Shown: piece by piece, positions 1-7,303 of the stretch | How positions within the stretch are numbered: position 1 is the stretch's first letter | Layout: every line of letters starts with the position of its first letter | NCBI GenBank assembly: GCA_040264895.1 | Contig: JBDQHL010000021.1 | Span: 1-22,936 of the forward strand | Reading direction: 5' to 3' | Length of the DNA: 22,936 bases | DNA from: PGYR01 sp040264895 | Lineage (GTDB): Bacteria > Bacteroidota > Ignavibacteria > Kapaibacteriales > UBA2268 | Notes under the pieces: generated by a model | What the model saw: the letters and a program-made list of their open reading frames with translations, nothing else | What the model was told of the DNA's origin: nothing | Databases searched by the model: none | Program-made: the position numbers and the translations under genes

Positions 1-70
1 ACAGTATACAATATGTATAATCCAAAACTGTGAGTCCAAAAATAGTTACAACAACACAAGTAACACAAAT

Positions 71-112
71 AATAATTGAATTATTGAAAATAATTTTTAC
101 ATACCATTTTTG
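71..112 (+). promoter_or_regulatory. Candidate promoter with overlapping AT-rich dyads
   Basis: TTG at 84-86 and CATTTTTG at 105-112 (one mismatch to TAnnTTTG) are 18 bp apart, resembling a Bacteroidota promoter. Two perfect inverted repeats overlap the upstream half: AATAATT-G-AATTATT at 71-85 and ATTATT-GAA-AATAAT at 80-94. Their 7-1-7 and 6-3-6 layout recalls Fur-type operators, which would suit an iron gene, but the region is so AT-rich that chance dyads are likely. If this promoter is real, the TTG codon at 110 cannot be the start of the following gene. Confidence 0.35.
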
Positions 113-151
113 TATCAGTTATTTAAAACAAAATCAATAATTGAGGTTATA

Positions 152-1144
152 ATGAAAGGAATACTAATAACTCTAATTGCTTTTTCAGCATTCTTAGTAT
201 CATGCAGTGACGAAGAAAATACAACTGGTCCTGATACAGAATATTCGATACCTGGTATATATAATTATGATGGAGCTGATTATAGCGCTCAAACTGAAAT
301 TTTAACTAAAGTTGCGGAGATCAAAGCAATGCTTTCTAGAACAGAAAACGTCAATGCATCAGAGATGCAAACAATATGGGATTCAAATCTAGCTTCTCAT
401 GTTTCAAGCGATGATGCTGAATTTTTCTCCGTAATGTTTTCTGCAGCAGAAGCAGACAGTAAGTTAGGCAATGCTAGTGACGGTCAGGGAGGATATGTTA
501 GCAATGGCGAAAAAACATACTTAGTTAATGACAAAGGTCAGGAATATGCACAACTATTTGAGAAAGGCCTTATTGGTGCATTAATGCTTCACAATGTAGT
601 GATTTATACAGAAAATGATAAAATAGGAAGTGGTGTAGAAAAAGAAACTGCACTTAATAATTGGGATCAAGCGTATGGTTTATTTGGTGCACCCAAACAA
701 TTTCCAATAATAACTGAAGGTGTTACTTTTTTATCAAAATATTGCAATAGCTCTGATGATATCACTGGTCTAAATGCTAAAATAATGAATGATGGTTATC
801 TACTAGGTCGTTCTGCTATTATGAACGGTGACTACGAATCTGTAGATGAAGCTGTAGAAACATTAAGAAACTCTTGGGAGCAAGTACTAGCTGCCACTGC
901 TATTCATTATCTTAATAGCTCAAAAGCAAAGCTAACTGACGATGCTGCAAGAATACACGCATTATCTGAATTTTGGGCGTTTGCATGGTCTATACAGTTT
1001 AATCCAGGTCATAATACAGCTTATCAAGAAGCTATAAATATTGTTGGTGATAATTATTGGACAGTAACTGTTGCAGATCTGAATACAGCTATTGATATTT
1101 TAGCGGCTGCCTATGGTTGGGAAGAGGTAAAATCAGAATTATAA
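152..1144 (+). CDS. DUF4856 family lipoprotein, copy 1
   Basis: A predicted 330-residue lipoprotein. I place the start at the ATG at 152, not at the upstream in-frame TTG at 110. From 152 the protein begins with a clean type II signal peptide, hydrophobic residues 4-17 and the lipobox LVSC with Cys18, and GAGG lies at 143-146. After Cys18 comes Ser-Asp-Glu-Glu, resembling the Bacteroidota signal that sends lipoproteins to the cell surface. The body resembles DUF4856 proteins: a KGLIGALML helix, a WDQAYGLFGAP block, ATAIHYLN, and a tryptophan-rich FWAFAWSIQFNP stretch near the end. It is a paralogue of the next gene, about half identical by eye over the C-terminal two thirds. No catalytic motif is visible. 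The family is often beside imelysin genes, so a role in metal binding or uptake at the surface is inferred from context only. Confidence 0.8.
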   Translation: MKGILITLIAFSAFLVSCSDEENTTGPDTEYSIPGIYNYDGADYSAQTEILTKVAEIKAMLSRTENVNASEMQTIWDSNLASHVSSDDAEFFSVMFSAAEADSKLGNASDGQGGYVSNGEKTYLVNDKGQEYAQLFEKGLIGALMLHNVVIYTENDKIGSGVEKETALNNWDQAYGLFGAPKQFPIITEGVTFLSKYCNSSDDITGLNAKIMNDGYLLGRSAIMNGDYESVDEAVETLRNSWEQVLAATAIHYLNSSKAKLTDDAARIHALSEFWAFAWSIQFNPGHNTAYQEAINIVGDNYWTVTVADLNTAIDILAAAYGWEEVKSEL

Positions 1145-1160
1145 AAATATTTAATATGTT

Positions 1161-1197
1161 AAGCCATACATCATAACCATATGTGTGGCTTTTTTTT
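1161..1197 (+). terminator. Intrinsic terminator after DUF4856 copy 1
   Basis: The arms AAGCCATACAT (1161-1171) and ATGTGTGGCTT (1181-1191) pair over 11 bp with one G-U pair around a 9-nt loop. A run of eight T follows at 1190-1197. It separates the first DUF4856 gene from the second and from the genes behind it. Confidence 0.8.
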
Positions 1198-1297
1198 AAC
1201 AACACATAGTATACATAAATAGAAGTGCAATAATTATAAAATATGTAGTCTATATATTAATAATTATTTAAAAATCACATTATTGGAAAATAACGAA

Positions 1298-2368
1298 ATG
1301 AAAATAAAAATATTAATGGCTATACTGGCATTATCACTATTGTGGAGTTGCAGTGATGACAACGGTACTGATCCTCCAAAAAATGAAAATCCACAGTATG
1401 AGATACCTAATACATATGAGTTTGAAGATGTTAACTTTGATGATCAAGTAACATACTTTGCTATGTTGGCTGAAATAAAAAAAGAAATAACTGATGCGAT
1501 TGATAATGAGGCATCTGTAGGTAGAGGTCCGTTGATGGGAATGTATAGAAATCAAGGTACCTTCTTTGATGATGACGAATTGAATCAGAGTGATTTAAAA
1601 CTTTATACTGTAACTGACCCTACTCGTCAAGCTTTCGTAGAAGGATATTTTGGAGACATCAATAACGCCTCTACAACAAGAATCGCAGAATACAGCAGGA
1701 AAGGAATACTTATATCAGCAGATGGTGAAAAAAGATACTTATTTGACTCATTAGGGCGAGAATATGCCCAAATGATTGAAAAAGGTCTCATGGGAGCAAT
1801 ATTTTACTACCAAGTTGCACAGATTTTAACAGCAGATGACATGGTAGGAAGTAGCGTAGACTCACTAACAAGAATTCAAAACTGGGACAAAGCATTCGGA
1901 TATTTTGGAGCACCTAATGGGTTTCCAGAGTCAACTGAAGGTGTAAGATACATAGCTAAATACTGTAATGATAGAAACGAGTTATTAGGTCTGAACGAAA
2001 TAATAATGAAAGAAGGTTTTATCAAAGGTAGAGCAGCAATAGAAAATAACGACGAGAAAAGGCTCGAGGAAGCAATAGCTCAAATAAAAGAAAGTTGGGA
2101 ATTAGTACTTGCATCTACTGCAATTCACTATTTGAATGGAGCCAAAAAAGATTTCACTGACGATGCTATAAAACATCATAAGCTTTCGGAAGCATGGGTT
2201 TTCCTTTGGTCGGTTCAATTCAACCCTTCTAGTAATGGTTTTTTCTATGAGCAAGCACAAGCTCAGATAGGTACAAACTACTGGGAAACAACTCTAATAC
2301 AAATCAATGAAGCAATAAATATATTAGCTAATGCATACGATTTGAACGAGGTGAAAGATGAATTATAA
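1298..2368 (+). CDS. DUF4856 family lipoprotein, copy 2
   Basis: A predicted 356-residue lipoprotein and paralogue of the preceding gene. The ATG at 1298 is preferred over the TTG at 1283 because the signal peptide (hydrophobic residues 5-16, lipobox LWSC, Cys18) begins there. Cys18 is followed by Ser-Asp-Asp, again like a surface-export signal. The DUF4856-type blocks recur: EKGLMGAIF, WDKAFGYFGAP, a TEGV motif, ATAIHYLN, WVFLWSVQFNP and a C-terminal EVKDEL. Compared with copy 1 it carries an extra acidic and polar insert in the N-terminal third. Its last 11 bases overlap the start of the imelysin gene, so it heads a coupled operon, whereas copy 1 is cut off by a terminator. I could not find a clear promoter in 1198-1297. 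Function is unknown; participation in substrate capture with the neighbouring uptake genes is inferred. Confidence 0.8.
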   Translation: MKIKILMAILALSLLWSCSDDNGTDPPKNENPQYEIPNTYEFEDVNFDDQVTYFAMLAEIKKEITDAIDNEASVGRGPLMGMYRNQGTFFDDDELNQSDLKLYTVTDPTRQAFVEGYFGDINNASTTRIAEYSRKGILISADGEKRYLFDSLGREYAQMIEKGLMGAIFYYQVAQILTADDMVGSSVDSLTRIQNWDKAFGYFGAPNGFPESTEGVRYIAKYCNDRNELLGLNEIIMKEGFIKGRAAIENNDEKRLEEAIAQIKESWELVLASTAIHYLNGAKKDFTDDAIKHHKLSEAWVFLWSVQFNPSSNGFFYEQAQAQIGTNYWETTLIQINEAINILANAYDLNEVKDEL

Positions 2369-3443
2369 AGTATTGACATCAATACTATTTATGTCATTAG
2401 CTTTACTCAGCTGTTCGGATGAAACAACGCAGCCAGATGAAGAAATTGATAAACAAGCACTGTTAGTAAACTATGCTGATAATTTAATAATACCTTCATT
2501 CAGTGAGCTAAATGATAATTCCATCAAGTTGAGCGAGTCCTTAGTCGATTTGAAAGAAAAATACTCGCCTTCTAATTTGGAAAATGTAAGAACTGCATAT
2601 ATTGAGTTGGCTACTTCTTGGCAATCTTGTTCTATGTATGGTTTTGGTCCAGCGCAGGACATACAACTCAGACAGGCAATAAATACATTTCCAACAGATA
2701 CCGTAAGAATAGTAGAGAATATAAGTTCAGGTAGTTACTCACTTGCTATTTCTTCTAATTTTAAGGCAAAGGGATTGCCAGCTTTGGGGTACTTATTGTA
2801 TCCAAATGAAAATGAAAACACAGAAGAATACTTTACCGATGACAATTTACTTACTTACCTGACAGACCTAGTAAATGATATAAACAATAATATTAGTTAC
2901 GTCAATAATGGTTGGAATGATTACAGAGAAGAGTTCATTACAAATTTGGGCAATGATGCTGGCAGTTCATTGTCAATTATGATTAATGAATTTGTATTCG
3001 ACTATGAAATTGCAAAGCGTGCAAAAGTAGGTATACCCTCTGGTATCTATGGTTCTGTGTTACCTTATAATTTTGAAGCACCCCACAGTAATCTATCTTA
3101 TGTACTTTTGCATGAAAATCTCACGGCTTATAAGAGATTCATTACAGGACCTAACAACAATGACTCGGAACGAACTGATAATATTCAAGAATACTTAGAC
3201 GCACTTTCTGCAACTAGAAATGACTCTGACTTATCATTGATAATAACAGAAGAACTAAATGAATCGATTTCAAAAATTGAGACATTCAGAGACCCCATGC
3301 ATGAAATGGTACAAGAACCAAGTGGTAAAGAAAAAATTGATGCTTTATACAAGAACATGCAGGAAATGGTTGTTTTAGTCAAAACTGATATGACCTCTTC
3401 TATGGGAATCTTAATCAGCTATCAAGATAATGATGGAGATTAA
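2358..3443 (+). CDS. Imelysin-like (M75 family) lipoprotein
   Basis: A predicted 361-residue surface or periplasmic lipoprotein of the imelysin/IrpA-like fold. The start at 2358 overlaps the upstream gene by 11 nt and has a good ribosome site (GAGGTG at 2348-2353). The signal peptide ends in the lipobox ALLSC (Cys19), followed by Ser-Asp-Glu. Family marks are visible: paired Trp/Cys helices near residues 88-96, FPTDTVRIVENI at about 111-122, GLPALGYLLYP at 139-149, and the second-repeat signature KVGIPSGIYGSVLP at about 223-236. Imelysins such as EfeO and IrpA serve iron uptake through a GxHxxE-type motif. Here the matching segment reads GLPALG, so both the His and the Glu are absent and the site must be altered. 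Its job next to a TonB receptor is most likely metal or substrate capture. Confidence 0.85.
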   Translation: MNYKVLTSILFMSLALLSCSDETTQPDEEIDKQALLVNYADNLIIPSFSELNDNSIKLSESLVDLKEKYSPSNLENVRTAYIELATSWQSCSMYGFGPAQDIQLRQAINTFPTDTVRIVENISSGSYSLAISSNFKAKGLPALGYLLYPNENENTEEYFTDDNLLTYLTDLVNDINNNISYVNNGWNDYREEFITNLGNDAGSSLSIMINEFVFDYEIAKRAKVGIPSGIYGSVLPYNFEAPHSNLSYVLLHENLTAYKRFITGPNNNDSERTDNIQEYLDALSATRNDSDLSLIITEELNESISKIETFRDPMHEMVQEPSGKEKIDALYKNMQEMVVLVKTDMTSSMGILISYQDNDGD

Positions 3444-4779
3444 GCAAAAAATATACAATTTGCTATTCAAGAAAATTAATCCCGAACCACTAGCATTCTT
3501 CCGTATAGTGTTCGGGATTTTAATGTTATTTTCTATCATTCGATTTATTTCAAAAGGTTGGGTAAAAGAATTTTACGTCGAGCCACAGTATTTTTTCAAG
3601 TACCCTTACTTTCACTGGGTACAAAACCCTGGTGAAATGGGTGTTTACATTCTATTCTCAGTTCTTTTATTGAGCTCTCTATTTATAACCATAGGATATA
3701 AGTACAGAATCTCAATTATAGCATTCTTTCTAAGCTTCATTTATATTGAGTTGATTGATATCACATATTATCTAAATCATTATTACTTTGTATCGATAAC
3801 CGCATTTCTACTTATTTTTATGCCAGCTGCCAGTTGCTTTTCAGTAGATGAAATAAAAAAAGGAGAAGCCAAACAGATTGATAACTGGTCAGTATTGATG
3901 ATTAAGTTTCTAGTGGCAATTGTATATATTTTTGCCGGCTTATCAAAATTGAATTATTCATGGATAGTTGAAGCTATGCCTTTGGCCATCTGGCTACCTG
4001 CGCATAGTAATTTACCAATAGTGGGTAAACTAATGACAATGAAGGAAACTGCATACCTATTCAGTTGGTTCGGAGCTGCATATGATTTATTCATAGTGTT
4101 TTTTCTAATATACCCAAAGACTAGAAAAATTGCTTACTTATTTGTTATTATATTTCATCTCTCAACGTGGGTATTGTTTAATATTGGTGTTTTCCCATTT
4201 GTTATGATTGCCTTAACAACTATATATTTTGACTCTTCATTTCAGACTAAAGTAATTAATATTTTAAAATCTATAACCAATTATAATACTTACTACATAG
4301 ATAATAAAAACACACACAGTTACAAACAACGCAAGCAGCTAATAATAATGTATTCAATAGTTATTTTTACATTATCGCAAATTGCAATTCCACTAAGGTT
4401 TATGCTCTATGATGGAAACTTGTTTTGGCAAGAAGAAGGTTACAGGTTCTCTTGGCGAGTAATGTTGATGGAGAAGTCAGGAACTGTATTTTTTACTATT
4501 TTAGATAAATCTAATGGAAAGAGATACGAAGTTGTTAATTCTAACTATTTGACACCAAATCAAGAAAAGCAGATGAGTACACAACCAGATTTGATATTGC
4601 AGTTTGTTGGTATAATTGAAAATGAATTTGAAAATAAAGGCATCACCAATGTTGCTATTTTTGCTGACTCGTATGTCAAATTGAATGATAGCTACAGCAA
4701 AAGATACATTGACAAGAGTATTGATTTAACAACTATAGAATATTCTGATGACCTTGATAAATGGATTTTACCATATTAA
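3430..4779 (+). CDS. HTTM-domain / vitamin K-dependent gamma-carboxylase-like membrane protein
   Basis: A 449-residue integral membrane protein. The start overlaps the imelysin gene by 14 nt; ATG codons at 3430 and 3433 are both possible. The N-terminal two thirds holds about seven or eight hydrophobic segments between residues 20 and 325, followed by a soluble C-terminal part. It resembles the HTTM domain of vitamin K-dependent gamma-glutamyl carboxylase. The segment ITYYLNHYYF (His117) matches the human TSWNNHSYL region. FAGLSKLNYSW (Lys173) matches AGVKKLDADW, which holds the lysine reported as the catalytic base. PLRFMLYDGNLFW and RFSWRVMLMEK (about 321-348) match the PYSHFLTQGYNNW and YSWDMM region. 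These alignments are from memory. The family could modify glutamates or carry out a related quinol-linked reaction. Its substrate here is unknown, but neighbouring lipoproteins are candidates. Confidence 0.8.
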   Translation: MMEIKQKIYNLLFKKINPEPLAFFRIVFGILMLFSIIRFISKGWVKEFYVEPQYFFKYPYFHWVQNPGEMGVYILFSVLLLSSLFITIGYKYRISIIAFFLSFIYIELIDITYYLNHYYFVSITAFLLIFMPAASCFSVDEIKKGEAKQIDNWSVLMIKFLVAIVYIFAGLSKLNYSWIVEAMPLAIWLPAHSNLPIVGKLMTMKETAYLFSWFGAAYDLFIVFFLIYPKTRKIAYLFVIIFHLSTWVLFNIGVFPFVMIALTTIYFDSSFQTKVINILKSITNYNTYYIDNKNTHSYKQRKQLIIMYSIVIFTLSQIAIPLRFMLYDGNLFWQEEGYRFSWRVMLMEKSGTVFFTILDKSNGKRYEVVNSNYLTPNQEKQMSTQPDLILQFVGIIENEFENKGITNVAIFADSYVKLNDSYSKRYIDKSIDLTTIEYSDDLDKWILPY

Positions 4780-7197
4780 TTGAAAATAATAAATAACATA
4801 TTAATCATATTTTTTGCACTAACTATATGTAGCATTGCTAATACAAATACTAATGTATCTGGTACAGTCTATAATAAATACACCGGAAAACCAGTTGCAG
4901 AAGCAAAAATACTAGTCCGTGAATTAAATAAAACATATTTAACTGACCAGGAAGGAAATTTTTCCATTAATATTATTCAGGGTGATTATACATTAATTGC
5001 TTCTACGGATGATGTTGCAGGACTACCTACTACAATTTCTACTGATAAGACAAAAGAAATTGACTTAACTATAGACACACTTGTTGCTGAGTACGATGAT
5101 ATAATAGTAGAAGAAGATAAAAGTAACAGATTTGGTATGTCTAATCTGCTTCCAGTAGACGGAGCAGCTATTTATGCTGGAAGAAAATCAGAAGCTTTAT
5201 ATATGAATAGCTTAACTGCTAATTTAGCCTCAAATAATTCACGCCAAGTCTTCTCAAAATTTACTGGAATGAATATATGGGAAAATGACAACTCTGGTCT
5301 TCAACTGAACATCGGTGGTCGTGGATTAAGTCCTAATCGTTCATCGAATTTTAATACTAGACAAAACGGTTACGATATTTCTGCTGATGCACTTGGCTAT
5401 CCGGAAAGTTATTACACTCCACCTATGGAAGCACTAGAGAAGATTGAAGTTGTCCGTGGTGCTTCATCATTACAATACGGTACACAGTTTGGTGGATTTC
5501 TGAATTTTAAATTGAAAGATGGCGCAAAAGATGTTCCTGTTGATATAGTTTCTAAACAGACACTATCTAGCTATGATAATTTCAACTCTTTTAACAGCAT
5601 TGGTGGCACTTATGGTAATATGAATTATTATGGCTTCATTCAGTACAAACAAGGGAATGACTTTAGACCAAATTCTAATTACGATGCTCTTACTTTATTT
5701 ATCAAAAACTCTTATGATGTATCAGAAGATTTGAACATAACTGCAGAGTTTACTCACATGAATTACTTAGCCAAGCAATCTGGTGGACTAACTGACGCTA
5801 TGTTTAATAATAATCCCGACCAATCGGTAAGAGATAGAAATTGGTTTGGTGTTAGTTGGGATATATTAGCAGGTGTAATTGATTACAAATTAGCTAGTAA
5901 TTTAAAAATAAACTCAAGAACTTTTTATTTGAATGCTTCAAGAAATGCGCTTGGATATTTAGTTAGACCAGACAGAACAGACCCTGACTTAGAGAGAGAC
6001 TTAATAAAAGGCGAATTTCATAACTTAGGTAATGAAACAAGATTAGTTTATAGCTATAATCTTCAAGAAAATACTCCTTCAACACTTTTGACTGGGTTCA
6101 GAATGTATAATGGCAGGACTTTACAAAGTCAAGGATTTGGGGACGCAGGTAGTGAAGCTAATTTTAACTATTCTAATTTTCAGCCGATGCGAAATGAATA
6201 TACTAATCCAAGTACTAATTATGCATTTTTCGTAGAAAATTTATTCAGAATAGGCAGAAGGTTTACAATTACTCCTGGAATTAGACTTGAGCGCATAACA
6301 ACTGGCTCTAAAGGTTATTATTCGAATACAGTTAGGGATTTGGCAGGAAATATAATTCTGAACGATCAAATGAATGAAGAAAGAGAAAATACAAGAAACT
6401 TCACGCTACTTGGTGTAAGTGCTGGCTATAAGGTAAGCGAAGAGATTGAGACATATTTTAATATATCTCAAAACTACAGAGCTGTTACTTTCAACGATAT
6501 GAGAGTGGTGAATCCTAGCATGCGAATTGATGCTGATTTACAAGATGAAAATGGTTATTCTGGTGATATAGGTTTACGTGGTAATCTGGGTCAATTGTTA
6601 TATTTCGATGCAAATGTATTCTACTTATACTATAATGATAAAATTGGTTCAGTTTTACAAGAAGATGAAAACACATTTACTCCATATTTGCTAAAAACTA
6701 ATATCTCAGATAGTAGAAGTATTGGTTTTGAAATGTTTACAGAAATCAATATTAATCAGTTGCTAAATCTTTCTGATACATATGATTTGAATTACTTTAT
6801 TAATGGCTCATATACTCATGCATCTTTTTTACAAAGCCAAGAAACAGCATATGATGGTAACTTAGTTGAATACACTCCTCCGGTAATATTAAGAACTGGG
6901 CTAAGCTATAAAACTGACGATTTCAGAATGTCATTCAGTTACTCTCATGTTCAAGAGCACTTTAGCGATGCAACCAATGCAGACAATTCGGCAAGTGGGA
7001 TTACAGGTTTAATTCCTACATACGATGTATTTGATTTATCTCTGAGCTATACATTTGGTTTAGTTCAATTAGAATCTGGAATAAACAACCTACTTGATAA
7101 CTCGTACTTCACTCGAAGAGCTACAGGTTACCCTGGCCCTGGGATAATTCCTGCAGCAAGAAGAAGTATATACTTCACAGTTGGCATAACCCCATAG
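4780..7197 (+). CDS. TonB-dependent outer-membrane receptor (FecA-like)
   Basis: An 805-residue outer-membrane receptor for energised import. The start is the TTG at 4780, immediately after the TAA of the preceding gene with no gap. No better start exists, since the signal peptide (hydrophobic residues 7-20) begins here. Residues about 25-100 form a carboxypeptidase-regulatory-like beta domain (VSGTVYNKYTGKPVAEAKI), common in Bacteroidota receptors. The plug spans about 120-250 and contains LNIGGRGLSPNRSS and IEVVRGASSLQYGTQFGG. The rest is a 22-strand type barrel ending in aromatic-rich strands, with the last strand near SIYFTVGITP. The plug and barrel resemble iron-chelate receptors of the FecA type, but specificity cannot be read from sequence. 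It completes the lipoprotein/HTTM cluster and is the best evidence that the cluster imports something across the outer membrane. Confidence 0.88.
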   Translation: MKIINNILIIFFALTICSIANTNTNVSGTVYNKYTGKPVAEAKILVRELNKTYLTDQEGNFSINIIQGDYTLIASTDDVAGLPTTISTDKTKEIDLTIDTLVAEYDDIIVEEDKSNRFGMSNLLPVDGAAIYAGRKSEALYMNSLTANLASNNSRQVFSKFTGMNIWENDNSGLQLNIGGRGLSPNRSSNFNTRQNGYDISADALGYPESYYTPPMEALEKIEVVRGASSLQYGTQFGGFLNFKLKDGAKDVPVDIVSKQTLSSYDNFNSFNSIGGTYGNMNYYGFIQYKQGNDFRPNSNYDALTLFIKNSYDVSEDLNITAEFTHMNYLAKQSGGLTDAMFNNNPDQSVRDRNWFGVSWDILAGVIDYKLASNLKINSRTFYLNASRNALGYLVRPDRTDPDLERDLIKGEFHNLGNETRLVYSYNLQENTPSTLLTGFRMYNGRTLQSQGFGDAGSEANFNYSNFQPMRNEYTNPSTNYAFFVENLFRIGRRFTITPGIRLERITTGSKGYYSNTVRDLAGNIILNDQMNEERENTRNFTLLGVSAGYKVSEEIETYFNISQNYRAVTFNDMRVVNPSMRIDADLQDENGYSGDIGLRGNLGQLLYFDANVFYLYYNDKIGSVLQEDENTFTPYLLKTNISDSRSIGFEMFTEININQLLNLSDTYDLNYFINGSYTHASFLQSQETAYDGNLVEYTPPVILRTGLSYKTDDFRMSFSYSHVQEHFSDATNADNSASGITGLIPTYDVFDLSLSYTFGLVQLESGINNLLDNSYFTRRATGYPGPGIIPAARRSIYFTVGITP

Positions 7198-7210
7198 ACT
7201 TTTAGAAGTT

Positions 7211-7235
7211 GTGAATAACTCATCAAGTTATACAC
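7211..7235 (+). other. Hairpin after the TonB receptor gene
   Basis: GTGAATAACT (7211-7220) and AGTTATACAC (7226-7235) form a 10-bp stem with one mismatch and a 5-nt loop. No T-run follows, so it is at best a weak terminator or an RNA 3'-end stabiliser for the upstream operon. Confidence 0.35.
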
Positions 7236-7257
7236 TTATATTAAACTTATATTTTAT

Positions 7258-7265
7258 TAGTTTTG
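7258..7265 (+). promoter_or_regulatory. Candidate -7 element for purH
   Basis: TAGTTTTG exactly fits the Bacteroidota TAnnTTTG element, 38 nt before the purH start. No matching TTTG lies 19-21 bp upstream, so the call is weak. Confidence 0.3.
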
Positions 7266-7303
7266 TACTCAATATTATACCACTAATATCATAATAAATT
7301 ATA

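Noticed and set aside
110..151. Upstream TTG start for the first DUF4856 gene
   Set aside because: It would place charged residues ahead of a clean lipoprotein signal and would overlap the promoter-like element; the ATG at 152 has GAGG and gives a standard signal peptide.
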